DNA of 64,000 bases from Notamacropus eugenii (Eukaryota; Chordata; Mammalia; Diprotodontia; Macropodidae), in NCBI RefSeq assembly GCF_028372415.1, contig NC_092872.1:283026206-283090205 (forward strand), given 5' to 3'. Each line of letters starts with the position of its first letter. The stretch's first letter is position 1. The notes under the pieces were generated by a model. That model did no database searches and was not told the origin of the DNA. It saw only the letters and a list, made by a program, of their open reading frames with translations. A program made the position numbers and the translations under genes. Of the stretch, positions 31,950 to 41,037 are shown piece by piece.

Positions 31950-32880
31950 GCTCTCCTCTTTCCCCATACTGCAGTCATCAAGCCAATCATCTCAAAAAGT
32001 TGCTCATTTCCTTGGTCTCTCAATTGCCTTTCTATGCATCCATTTCCAACTTTACATTCTCTCCACCTCTCTTAGTCAGGGGAACACCACACATCTTTAA
32101 TCTGATTCATAGGCACAGGGACCACATTTACATTATCTTGTCTTCGTCTTCCATTGGTCCTATCAATCATGTCACATCAGTGAAGGTGCCCCAACAGACA
32201 GGAGACTCTTCTCCCTCTCCCGCATCCATGTCTCATTTTTCAGCTGTTCCCCTTCCACCCTCTCACCTTAAGGATTACACGGCCATCCATGTATGTTAAT
32301 AGAGCAGAGCTATTAGGAGAAGCTTTCAGGGAGATGCTTTTCTCTCCCTAGCTGCCATGTAAGACATTCACTAGAAGGGAGGGCTGAGAATTCCTCACTC
32401 TGCACAGCAGGCATACCCCTGGGGAACTGGGTTCTAGAGCTCATTATTTCAAGTCAATCAGAAGACTTCCTCTTGTCCAGATTGTGACAGGAAGTAGAAT
32501 AGATGAGCCATTGTATCTGGCCATCAGTGCATCTGTTGGGGATGGGCTCCGCAGGGGGACCATGGGCAGAGTCAGGATTGCTTAAATGGAAGACAGAGGA
32601 TGAATTGACCCAAAGAAATTGTGCCTCACTTTAAACCAATCAGAGCTGCTCTCATACACAAACACCCATCTTTTTAGTCCCATTCCTCTTCTGGTGATAC
32701 TGGGTGGCTTCACATCAGGAACCATCACAAACCTCCAGAAGGAAGCAGATACCCATGGGACAGTGGAGAGGCTGGTGTGCTACCATGGATGGCCAGTGCA
32801 CCAGAAGAGCCATAAATGATGCTATCCTGGAGAAGTATGGTCAGAGAAGAAGATGAGCCCAGAATGGAGCATGCAAGTGG
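31950..32880. other. unassigned DNA
   Basis: Parts (31960-32280) have the pyrimidine-rich look of decayed L2 ORF2 but I cannot align them. The rest is unassigned. Confidence 0.35.
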
Positions 32881-32884
32881 GTGC

Positions 32885-33025
32885 ACACATGAGAATCCAA
32901 ACTTCACAGGACAAATTCCCTTAATAAAAGGATTTGTTCCATAAAACTTAAACTCAGTCAAAAGACTGCACACAAGGACCTAGAGGGGTACATGTGGCCT
33001 CAAGGCTGCAGGTTCCCCCCCTTGG
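32885..33025 (+). mobile_element. hAT-type relic, second copy of the 11.3-kb family
   Basis: 'gagaatccaaacttcacagg', 'aaaaggatttgttccataaa', 'acatgtggcctcaaggctgc' and 'aggttccccc' match 11276-11486 in order. The left terminus is missing. Confidence 0.65.
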
Positions 33026-33094
33026 CCTAGAACCATCAAGGACCCCAGAGGTCACCCTCATTTTATACAGGAAGAAGCATGAGGGTCTAGTTCA

Positions 33095-33225
33095 AGAAGG
33101 GAACTTAGGAGATATCAAGTCCTCACCCCTTCATTACACAGATGGAGAAATTGAGGCCCAAAGTCACACAAGTGAAACTCCAGTCTCAGGGTTTGGGTCA
33201 GTGCTTCCTCCTCCACTGAGACAGG
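33095..33225 (-). mobile_element. MIR fragment, antisense
   Basis: 'cattacacagatggagaaat' then 'tgaggcccaaagtcacacaa'. Confidence 0.7.
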
Positions 33226-33494
33226 GCACAAGCCCTCCGTGGTTGGGCAGGCAGTCTTGGAGAGTCGTCCTACCAAAAAGGCACATCATTCATTGCCAAG
33301 CTGGTGGGGAGCCTCTACCATCTTATCTAGGCTGTTTCTCTCCTTGGTTGACAGAGGTAAAAGTCTTTCTCAGAGTTCAAACTCAGAGACTCTGCAGACT
33401 GGTAAGAACTGTTGGCTCTTGCACTCCAGATGTCTTTGAGAATCTAGGGTCAATTCCAGCAATTATGAATTTCATTTACCACCTCCACTCTTTG

Positions 33495-33755
33495 TACAAG
33501 CTGATCCCCATGCTAGGAATGCAATTCCTCATCTCGTCTGTTTCGTAGACACTAGTTTTCTTCCAGGCTACCTCCTGAAGGAAACCCTTCCTAATGATCC
33601 TCCCTCCCTCCTCAAATCATCATGTGTGTGTTTGTTGGGTCATGGGATGTATCTCAGGAGAATGGAAGTATCTTAAGGCAGGAGCTATTGTTCATTTTAT
33701 CCTTTTCACTCACTCTTTGATCCCCAACTCATAGTAAGCACTTGTTGGATTGAAC
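33495..33755 (+). mobile_element. L2 3' end
   Basis: 'ccatgctaggaatgcaattc', 'taaggcaggagctattgttc', then 'tagtaagcacttgttggatt'. Confidence 0.8.
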
Positions 33756-33757
33756 TG

Positions 33758-33865
33758 AAGCCAACAAGCATTTCTTGCGTATCTGCCATGGGGGAAGGCC
33801 CAAGAACACAAAGACAAAAATGAAAAAGTCCCTGGCCCACCTGAAGTTTATAGTGGATGAGGGAG
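33758..33865 (-). mobile_element. L2 3' end, antisense
   Basis: 'gccaacaagcatttcttgcg' then 'aaaaagtccctggcccacct'. Directly tail-to-tail with the preceding sense L2. Confidence 0.75.
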
Positions 33866-33884
33866 TTTGGCTTGGGGAACAAGA

Positions 33885-34010
33885 ATCGTAACAATTGACA
33901 TTTACATAATGATTCACAACAATGCTTAAGGTAGAGTACTCTCCCCATTTTACCAGTGGATAAACCAAGGGACAAAAGAGTTAAATGATTTCCTCAAGGT
34001 CACACAAATG
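33885..34010 (-). mobile_element. MIR fragment, antisense
   Basis: 'ccattttaccagtggataaa' then 'cctcaaggtcacacaaatg'. Confidence 0.7.
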
Positions 34011-34013
34011 TTT

Positions 34014-34250
34014 AGTCATTTCAGTCATGTCTACTCTTCATTGACCCCATTTGGAGTCTTCTTAGCAAAGGTACTAGAATGGTTTGCCATTTCCTTCTCT
34101 ACATCATTTTACAGGTGATGAAACTGAGGAGAACAAGCTAAGTGACTTGCCCAGGGCTAGCAAGTGTCTGAGGCCAGATTTGAAGTCAGGAAGATGAGTC
34201 TTACTGATTTCCTGCCACGTACTTATCCACTGTACCACTCAGCTGCCCAG
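34014..34250 (-). mobile_element. marsupial tRNA-derived SINE, antisense, full length
   Basis: 'catgtctactcttcattgac', 'tggtttgccatttccttctc', 'gtgacttgcccagggctagc' and 'actgtaccactcagctgccc' give the whole reverse-strand element ending in the tRNA-like head. It sits inside an old MIR. Confidence 0.8.
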
Positions 34251-34810
34251 TAAAGAATTCTACACACTTCCAAACTGTCCATAACAATTCATTTAACTGT
34301 ATGTAAATGGCAGGTGTTTGTCCAGTGACCAGTGAGTTAATGTATGAGAGATGGGATTGAAACATGTCAAACATGACATTCTTGCTACAAATAAAAGCAA
34401 TAGACATTTTAAAATTGTAGTTAAATGTAAAACTGGCTTATAGATTCTCCTTGGAAAGCCTCTAAATGCTTAAAAAATGTTTATCAAAGTGAACTGAACT
34501 GAGTTGGTTTCATCCTGAACCCAAAGATAATAAGAAACCACATTTCATGGATCAATTGTTCATCCTGCTTTGCAGGGCTAATGATGCACATGAGGAAACA
34601 CTGAGATCAGAATGTAGCCACATCTGCTACAGAGGATGAAGAGAGAGAGGCAGAGACAGAAACAGAGACAGAGACAGAGAGCAGGGTGGGGAGGGAGAGG
34701 GAGAGATTGGGAAACTAAGTCCTGGAGTAAAAGCTGAGAGAAGTGATAGTGGTCTTCCTCAACAGAAATCTCATAGCTATAGATCTTAAATACTTGCTTT
34801 AAAAAGAGAA
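34251..34810. other. unassigned DNA with (GAGACA)n tract
   Basis: A purine simple repeat occupies 34637-34710. The rest shows no family. Confidence 0.45.
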
Positions 34811-34811
34811 T

Positions 34812-35310
34812 CACTGGACTAAACCATTTATACCTTTGACCCAGAAATACCATTACTAGATTTATACACCAAAGAGATCAAAGAAAAAGGAAACAGACCC
34901 ATATATACAAAAATGCTGTGGCTTGCTTTATGTATTTTTTTTATTCTTTTGTGGTAGAAAAGTACTAGAAACTGAGGGGATACCATCATTTGGGGAATGG
35001 GTGAGCAAAACCAGGCACAGTTTATACAGTAACAACACTGTGGAAAACAAACAGTTTGAAAGCTTTAAAACTCTGGTCAATGACCAAACACCATTCATTT
35101 GACTGGTGATGATGCATGGTTGACTCCAGGCAGAAGGAGACATAGTTTGGGATGTGCCCAGCGAGGGAATTTGTTTTGTTTGGTTGTGTATACTTGTTAC
35201 AAGGGTTTAGTTTACTTTTTTAGTAGGAAAGAAAGAGGAAAAAGGAAATAGATTTTTGTTCACTGAAAAAAAATAAAATTAAATTTAAAATAAAAATAAG
35301 GTGTTGGATA
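34812..35310 (+). mobile_element. L1 ORF2 end and 3' UTR with A-rich tail
   Basis: 'acctttgacccagaaatacc' then 'attactagatttatacacca', and 'catttggggaatgggtgagc', match the end of L1 ORF2. The 3' UTR follows ('ggaatttgttttgtttggtt' then 'tacttgttacaagggttt') with an A-rich tail. Internally shortened and non-functional. Confidence 0.75.
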
Positions 35311-35344
35311 TGAGTACTAAAGAATATCATAATTGATAAAAAAT

Positions 35345-35462
35345 GTCAATCAAAAGCATTTATTAAGCATCTACTCTACACTAGGTATGGTGCTAAGCCC
35401 TGGAGACATAATAGAACAATCCCTTCCCTCAAGGGAGCTTGCAGTGTAATGGGGGAGATAGT
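35345..35462 (-). mobile_element. L2 3' end, antisense
   Basis: 'caaaagcatttattaagcat', 'tatggtgctaagccctggag' and 'aagggagcttgcagtgtaat'. Confidence 0.85.
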
Positions 35463-35565
35463 ATGTATGTATGAAGTTATACATATATGTATGTACAGAA
35501 ATATGCTCAGTATATAACCATACATATAAGTATGTACCATGTACACATATATTATGTGTTACATA
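35463..35565. repeat. TATG/TACA-rich low-complexity tract
   Basis: Alternating atgtatgtat, tacatata type sequence. Confidence 0.75.
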
Positions 35566-35569
35566 CTAA

Positions 35570-35885
35570 AGGCATTTTCTCTGCTTTTCCCCATGCATAG
35601 ATCATTCTGTCTCTTCATCTCCACCTCCAGGGTTCCCTGGCTTCCTTCAAGTTCCAGCTAAAATCTTCTCTTCTACAAAAAGCCTTTCTCAACCCCTCTT
35701 ATTGTACAAACCTTCCCTCTGCTGATGATTTTCCAATTCATCCTGGATGTCAGATGTGGTTTGTCTTCCTCCCCACCATTAGAATGTGGGCTCCTTGAGG
35801 GCAGGGAATATCTTCTATCTTTCTTTGATATCCCCAGTGCAGTGTGCCTGGCACACAGTAGGTACTTAACAAATGTCGTTGACTG
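35570..35885 (+). mobile_element. L2 3' end, clear copy
   Basis: 'ttccctggcttccttcaagt' then 'tccagctaaaatcttctctt', 'gggctccttgagggcaggga' and 'gtgcctggcacacagtaggt'. Its terminal bases became the target site of the SURF6 retrocopy. Confidence 0.9.
35871..35885 (+). repeat. target-site duplication, left, SURF6 retrocopy
   Basis: aaatgtcgttgactg matches aaatgttgttgactg at 38493-38507 (14 of 15). It lies at the 3' terminus of an L2. Confidence 0.75.
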
Positions 35886-36025
35886 GCCTGCCCATGTGAG
35901 TTTCCCAGGAGAGAAATGACCGGGCGCCTTCCAGAGCCTGGTCCAGGACCAGTGGAAAAACTCTATGCCTCTGAAGGGGCAGTTGAGGTTTTCCAACAGG
36001 ATTCGGTAATTCCTTCCCTTTCCCA
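35886..36025 (+). pseudogene. SURF6: SURF6 retrocopy, 5' leader
   Basis: About 140 bases between the left TSD and the ATG. More GC-rich than the neighbouring DNA, with two CpGs around 'ccgggcgcc' (35920-35928), as expected of a gene's 5' UTR copied from mRNA. Assignment rests on position. Confidence 0.6.
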
Positions 36026-37094
36026 ATGGCGTCACTAGTGGCCAAAGAGTTCTACCTGAAGAATCTAGCTAAGAAAATCTGTTCCCAGAAGACATTGGAG
36101 CCACAGAAATGAAAACGAGCTCCCAAACCTGATGATCTAGAAACCAGTGGACCCTCAAAGAAGAAGAAAAAGAAGGAACAGAAAAAGAAGTTCCAGAAGC
36201 AGGATGAAAAGGCCAAGGGAGTCTAGTATAAGCCCTCTGACAACAAGCAAGCTGAAGCTCCTAGCACCAAGAAACCTGCAATCTCGGCGGGGAAGGCAGG
36301 CTCTAGCTCCTGTGGAGGTTCCGTAGTTCCTGCAAGCAAGCCGGGCTTCTTCCTAGCCATGGACATTCAGTGCCAGAGGCTACACGAGAAAATACAGGAG
36401 GCCAGTGGTCAGGGCCAGACCAAAGATCTGTCTCCCGCAGCCCTGGAGAAGAGCTAGAGGAAGAAACAGGAACGAGAGAGGAAAAAGTGGAAACACAAAG
36501 AGCTCAGGGCCAAGGAGAAGGCAGCCAAGGCCGAAGAAGTCAAAGCTGAAGTCAAGGAGGTTAACCCAGAGCCCCCAAAGGAGGATCCTCAAGGCCTGAC
36601 CAAACTGGTGTTCAACAAGTTGGAAGTAAGCAAGGGGCCAGTCAGTAAGGCCTAGAAGAAGAAGGAAAACAGGCAGAGTGTGAAGGGGAACTTGATGCCC
36701 CTGACGAGAAAGAACTACAAACAGTTGTTGGATCATGTGCAGGTCCACAAGAACAAGCTGGAGGAGCTGAGGGAACAGGATAAGGAGAAGGCAAGAGAGA
36801 TGGAGACCAAAATGAAATGGACATATGCAGAATGGACAAGGCAGAAGGCGTGAAAATCCATAACAACGTGGTGCTTCTGAAGGCAGCCTTGAAATACAAG
36901 GAGAAGCACCGGGCCCAGAGAAAGAGGCATGGGGAGAAGGGCATCGCCCATGTGGTAGAGAAGATACAGCAGCCGCCAGACAAGTGGCGCCGGAACCCGC
37001 TCAAGAAGGGGCCAAGATAGAGTGTCGCAAGGCCAAGGCTCGCGAGAAGGGCCACATCCTGCCTGAGGACCTATAGAAGGCTGGGCTCAACTGA
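36026..37094 (+). pseudogene. SURF6: SURF6 processed pseudogene, coding-derived region
   Basis: The frame from ATG 36026 reads MASLVAKEFYLKNLAKKICS, the conserved N-terminus of surfeit locus protein 6, a nucleolar nucleic-acid-binding protein with a role in ribosome biogenesis. Collinear Lys/Arg-rich SURF6 blocks follow: a 'KKKKKEQKKK' tract near 36155-36190, 'CQRLHEKIQEAS' near 36375, 'KDLSPAALEKS' near 36425, 'LTKLVFNKLEVS' near 36600, 'RKNYKQLLDHVQ' near 36705, and 'AKMKWT'-type sequence near 36810. The end reads 'KAREKGHILPEDL' and stops at 37092. Length is about 356 codons, close to the roughly 361 of human SURF6. No introns are present. In-frame stops lie at 36110 (TGA), 36224, 36455 and 36653 (TAG). 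Frameshifts fall near 36830 and 37000, and a further TAG lies near 37074 in the last frame. It cannot make SURF6. Confidence 0.93.
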
Positions 37095-37196
37095 GGGACT
37101 CAAGGAGCCCTATCTCCCTAACAGCAGTCATGCGTTTTTTCTCCACTCTGGATTCCTGCCTATGGCTGCCCCATGCAGCAGAGAGAGGGTCGAGTT
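37095..37196 (+). pseudogene. SURF6: SURF6 retrocopy, proximal 3' UTR
   Basis: Sequence after the stop, before an L2-derived block. No repeat recognised, so it is read as 3' UTR of the source mRNA. Confidence 0.55.
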
Positions 37197-37305
37197 TGTT
37201 AAGTGCCTGCTATGTGTGGAACATGCCAGGAACTGAAGCTTCAGTGACAGAAACTAAAAATTAGTCCGTCCTCAAGGAGTTTCTTAAGACACTGCTCAAG
37301 TCTTT
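37197..37305 (-). mobile_element. L2 3' end, antisense, inside the retrocopy
   Basis: 'gttaagtgcctgctatgtgt' and 'tagtccgtcctcaaggagtt'. Because L2 is much older, it may already have been part of the SURF6 3' UTR when it was copied. Confidence 0.65.
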
Positions 37306-37640
37306 CATAAACCCTTTGGCTTAATGCTATCCTCATACCTGTCTGTGCATGGGGGTTACTTCTGGTACCTTATTTTCCCTCCCCTCCATCCTCTCCCCGT
37401 GCCTCACTTCTCAATAACCTTCAGCCCATCTCTAGGACCCCTGATCTGGGTGACACAAGAGCCTGACATCTATCCCAGCCTTGCACAGTACCCTGAAAGG
37501 TGTATAGTATAGGGGCTGCTTGTAGGTTCTCCAGTCCTGTAGGAAGTTCACGTAACTGGCCAAGAGTATAGGACAGCTTGTGGATTTCTTGAACTTCTTG
37601 GACTCTAGAGAAGCCAACAGAATAATCTCTTTACCCAGGT
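37306..37640 (+). pseudogene. SURF6: SURF6 retrocopy, 3' UTR (inferred)
   Basis: Unassigned sequence between the antisense L2 and an L1 fragment. It lies within the TSD-bounded unit, so it is most simply the source gene's 3' UTR. Confidence 0.45.
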
Positions 37641-37644
37641 TTAA

Positions 37645-37780
37645 AAAATTTTTTTTTGAATCTTTTTTTATTGTGAACTAGACAAGCATCAGCAAACATA
37701 AACATTTTCCATATTAGAAAAAAGAAGAGGAAAAGAGGATTGTATATGAAACTGTGAATCTCCGTTAGAGTTATAGTTGT
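37645..37780 (-). mobile_element. L1 fragment inside the retrocopy
   Basis: 'tttttttattgtgaactaga', 'caagcatcagcaaacataaa' and 'gaaactgtgaatctccgtta' match marsupial L1 UTR sequence, apparently antisense. An inverted relative is at 38755-38890, outside the retrocopy. Confidence 0.5.
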
Positions 37781-37952
37781 TAAATCTTAAGACAAATGGT
37801 GGTTCCATGATGCAGGACTGATTTAAGAATTTCTTCAGTATCTACTTCCAGGAGACATATTGGCCATCAGTTGGATTGAATAGTCCCACTGGAAAGTCAA
37901 ATGGAGAACTCGGTTAACTCCCTTACCTACCTTTCCCTCTCCCAATTACCAC

Positions 37953-38417
37953 TGTAGGAGCTGCTGGACCAACCTCTTGTGTAGAGGGCTAAGGGGAGTG
38001 CGAGTCCCGTGATCAAGGCCATAGCTGAGGCAAAGCCTGTTCCTGTGGGACTTGTGCTTACTCAAACTCTGGCAGAAGCTCTCCATGACCCTGGAACCTG
38101 ATCTTCCTGCAGATACTGACGTTCTTTGCAGAAAAGTTGCAATTGGGTCTGGGAACTCAGGAACTAGCTTCAGGAGCAAGATAAGCTTCGTTACTTGCTT
38201 CAGGCACAAGGATGTGGGTAAGTCATGAGATAGTGAAGTAATGGGATAAGCTCAGCCTGCACGTGATTGCGGTTACAGCCTTTAAAAACCCTGATTCTCA
38301 GCTGAATAAACAGTTGCCTTACATCCTGCCTCCTGCCTCATTCATTGCTTCTGAGATGAGGGTCTTGCTGGTCAAGACCCTCTACCCAAGGAGTTCCTAG
38401 GTGAAAGGAGTCCTACA
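37953..38417 (+). mobile_element. solo LTR of an endogenous retrovirus
   Basis: 465-bp unit with perfect 7-bp inverted ends: TGTAGGA at 37953 and TCCTACA at 38411-38417. It holds a TATA-like 'tttaaaaaccc' at 38281 and a poly(A) signal AATAAA at 38305-38310, placed as in a U3-R-U5 arrangement. No gag, pol or env sequence adjoins it, so the provirus was probably lost by LTR-LTR recombination. I cannot see a convincing 4-6 bp TSD, which suggests age or mutated flanks. Class is not determined. Confidence 0.72.
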
Positions 38418-38495
38418 CTCTTGGATGTCATGTAGGATGGATATAATTGTATTTGGAGGTTTTAGAATAAACAATTAAATTCTAAAAAAAAAAAA
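38418..38495 (+). pseudogene. SURF6: SURF6 retrocopy, 3' end and poly(A) tail
   Basis: AATAAA at 38466-38471 and ATTAAA at 38474-38479 precede a run of about 12 A's (38484-38495), then the right TSD. This is the expected order for an mRNA-derived insertion. Confidence 0.75.
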
Positions 38496-38507
38496 TGTTG
38501 TTGACTG
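38493..38507 (+). repeat. target-site duplication, right, SURF6 retrocopy
   Basis: aaatgttgttgactg, pairing with 35871-35885. The bases after it continue the L2 terminus ('actgataaat'). Confidence 0.75.
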
Positions 38508-38754
38508 ACTGATAAATATAAAATAAATACAAGGCAGTTTTGAAGGGGAAGGCAAATGAAATAGATCTTGTCTTAGTAAATGGGAAGCAATTGATTACTG
38601 ATGTAGGAGTCATCACCAGCTTTCTTCAAGTCTCAGCTCAACCATCTGCATCTTGAAGTATTTTCTGCTCATAGTCTTCCCAGAAGCCAACACCCTCCAT
38701 CCTATCACTTCTTTGTGTTCATTTTGTAAGATACATGTTGCATTTATCATATAC
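38508..38754. other. unassigned DNA, possibly L2
   Basis: 'cttcaagtctcagctcaacc' and 'ttgaagtattttctgctcat' near 38625-38670 look like L2 ORF2 end. The copy is weak. Confidence 0.4.
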
Positions 38755-38890
38755 TCTCAAAGAAAAGCAAACTAAGCACAATAGAGATTCACAGTTTCAT
38801 GTAGAATCCTCTTTTTCTGTACTACTCCATATGTGAAATTAATCTTTTTATTTGGTGTCTGTTTAGTTTAGAATTTTAGAAATTCCACTT
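38755..38890 (+). mobile_element. L1 fragment, inverted relative of 37645-37780
   Basis: 'agattcacagtttcatgtag' then 'aatcctctttttctgtacta' is the reverse complement of part of 37725-37770. Confidence 0.45.
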
Positions 38891-38924
38891 TATGTATGTT
38901 TGGTGTCTATTTTTATATTAGACT

Positions 38925-39005
38925 GTAAGTTCCTTCATCTTCATAGCCCCAGAATCTGGCACAGTGACTACAACATAGTGGTCATTAAATGTTGACTGAG
39001 TGATT
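38925..39005 (+). mobile_element. L2 3' terminus
   Basis: 'gactgtaagttccttcatct', 'cagaatctggcacagtgact', 'tcattaaatgttgactgagt'. Confidence 0.7.
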
Positions 39006-39184
39006 TCAGAATCATTTGTCTGTATGCAGTCAAACCAACAACTAGGTATGAAAAGGTTAAAATGAACATAAAATTAGAAAGAGAAAGATGAGATGACACA
39101 GTGAAAAGTAAAATAAAATAAAATGCTTTCAACTCAAACTAAGTAACCTCTTGACACTGAAAAATAAGAAATACTTATGTTAAG

Positions 39185-39445
39185 TTGAGAGATATTTATT
39201 GAGCACCTACTCTGTGTCAGGTACTTAACTAAGTGTTGAGGATACCAAGAAAGTCAAAAGACAGTCCCTGTCTAAGGTCCAATGGAAGACACAACGTGAA
39301 AACAACTGGTTCAAGTGTGATACATACAGGATAAATTGGGAATAGTCATGGGGGAAGACGCCAGGATTAGTGGTGATGATGAGAAGCTTCTTCCAGGAGG
39401 TGAGATTTTAGCTGAGATTTGAAGGTTATCATCATTTCTAAGAGA
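39185..39445 (-). mobile_element. L2 3' part, antisense
   Basis: 'agatatttattgagcaccta' then 'ctctgtgtcaggtacttaac', 'tacaggataaattgggaata' and 'ttagctgagatttgaaggtt'. Confidence 0.8.
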
Positions 39446-39659
39446 AATTTAGCCAATGTAAAACTGTTGCTACAAGGAGAAGCCCAATAGTGCCCAGTAA
39501 CTCCCTCAGTCAGAAAACACTTTGTTTCTTTGCCAAGTGGAAAAACACAGCAATTAAAGGTGACATAGGTATAGAAGACAAGGTCTTTGGGAGAATCCAA
39601 CCAAGGAAGACCATGAGATTTCCAAAGACCAACAATGGAGAAGAAAATGAGTCCACAGA

Positions 39660-39790
39660 AGCAATCAGTCAACAAGCACTATTTAATCCCCTGTGTGTAC
39701 CAGGTACTATACTGGGCTCTGAGGATACAATGGCAAAGAATGAAACCACTTCTACCTTCAAAAAGCTTCCATTCTAACGGAGCAATACAA
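39660..39790 (-). mobile_element. L2 3' end, antisense
   Basis: 'gcaatcagtcaacaagcact' and 'gtaccaggtactatactggg', then 'aaaagcttccattctaacgg'. Confidence 0.8.
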
Positions 39791-40235
39791 GGAAACACCA
39801 CATGGCTAGTTGCTGACAAAACCACAATCCAGGGCTGTCACTTTGGAAACATTCAAGGTGGCTTATGTAAAAGACATTTCAGAAGGCATTTTCTCTCCTC
39901 TGTGGAATGGATGCTGAGAGACCTAGGGAAGAAATCTCTAGTTTGCTTTTTCTCATCTTGAGGTCTACAAACGGAGATTCCTGTGGCTGGTAAATTGTGG
40001 CCTGTGATCAGAGGTAAACCATAAGAATGAGGCAAGGGTTTGCTTTCCTGTGTGGTCAGAGAACTAATTGTTATCATCCATCAATCGGCCTGATTTATAT
40101 TCTCTGAGAACCTACTGTGGGATGATAGAGAGGGAGAGAGGACCAAAGAGCCAGGTCCCTCATTGCAAATACTGCTATTAATTGACTTCTCTTTCCTCCC
40201 TACACGTTTTCATCCCTCTTTCAAAATCGATGCCC
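39791..40235. other. unassigned DNA
   Basis: No repeat or gene recognised. Confidence 0.4.
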
Positions 40236-40239
40236 TTTA

Positions 40240-40370
40240 CCATAGAATTGTAGAATGTCAAAGCAAGAAAAGGCCTTAGGAATCATCTGCTCCTCTGTTT
40301 TCAGAAAGAAAAAGGGTTATGCCAAGGTCACATTTCTAGGTAGGAAGCCTCTCCCATTTTTTTAATACAA
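40240..40370 (-). mobile_element. MIR fragment, antisense
   Basis: 'catagaattgtagaatgtca' then 'ttcagaaagaaaaagggtta' and 'tgccaaggtcacatttctag'. Confidence 0.6.
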
Positions 40371-40374
40371 GAAT

Positions 40375-40855
40375 CTTTGAATTTATAGAATCACATACTA
40401 AGTAGCAGAGCATTTCCCACCATAACTCTATGCACTTTGGGTTAACTCTCCTATGTGGCTTGACTGCCCAACCCCAGCCCCATGCCTGGATGACTTTGCC
40501 TCCCTTGGACATAACCCAGTGAACTAATCCTTTCTCGGTTCTGGTTTGGAAGAGGGAGATTAGCTTAGAGCATCTCCATTTTGGGAAAGAACCTCAGAGT
40601 TCAAGCAAAATTCCCTCTTCCTGGACCAATTTCCCACCCCCTAAAATATAACTAACAAGTCATAGTGCCATACATTTTGTTTTGGATCCCAGGGGATTCT
40701 CTCTCCCACCAGCACAAGACAGCCCAGGCATTAATTTAAGTATAATTCGCCAATCATGCTGTATAGAATCTAATGTTATTGATGATACGGTAAAACTGGA
40801 GGCCTGAATTTAGCTCTGCTAATTTATTACAACAACATCATTATATGAAATCTGA
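40375..40855. other. unassigned, partly conserved-looking DNA
   Basis: No repeat recognised. The 40730-40850 part is AT-rich with 'cattaatttaagtataattc' and 'gctaatttattac', a composition typical of homeodomain-rich enhancers. No ORF. Confidence 0.4.
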
Positions 40856-40859
40856 AGGT

Positions 40860-41034
40860 TTCTAACACACTTAAAAAATATTATTTAATTTCATTCTCAC
40901 AACCCTATAAAGTATATACTGTTATTAAATCCCATTTTACAGATTAGGAAACTGAAGTATTGAGTAATTTGACCAGGTATCTGGGCCTAGATTTGAATTC
41001 AGGCCTTTCTGATCAATTCAACTTGATCTCTGCC
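40860..41034 (-). mobile_element. MIR SINE, antisense
   Basis: 'cattctcacaaccctataaa' then 'cccattttacagattaggaa' and 'gatttgaattcaggcctttc'. Confidence 0.8.
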
Positions 41035-41037
41035 AAG

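Noticed and set aside
32994..33548. 184-codon plus-strand ORF
   Set aside because: It runs across a hAT relic end, a MIR and the start of an L2 3' end. The peptide has no domain, so it is a chance composite.
36380..37055. Minus-strand ORFs of 122 and 137 codons
   Set aside because: Antisense shadows of the Lys/Arg-rich SURF6 pseudogene, whose purine-rich coding strand leaves few stops on the other strand.
36026..37094. A functional intronless SURF6 gene
   Set aside because: Four in-frame stops and frameshifts, with the first stop after 28 codons.
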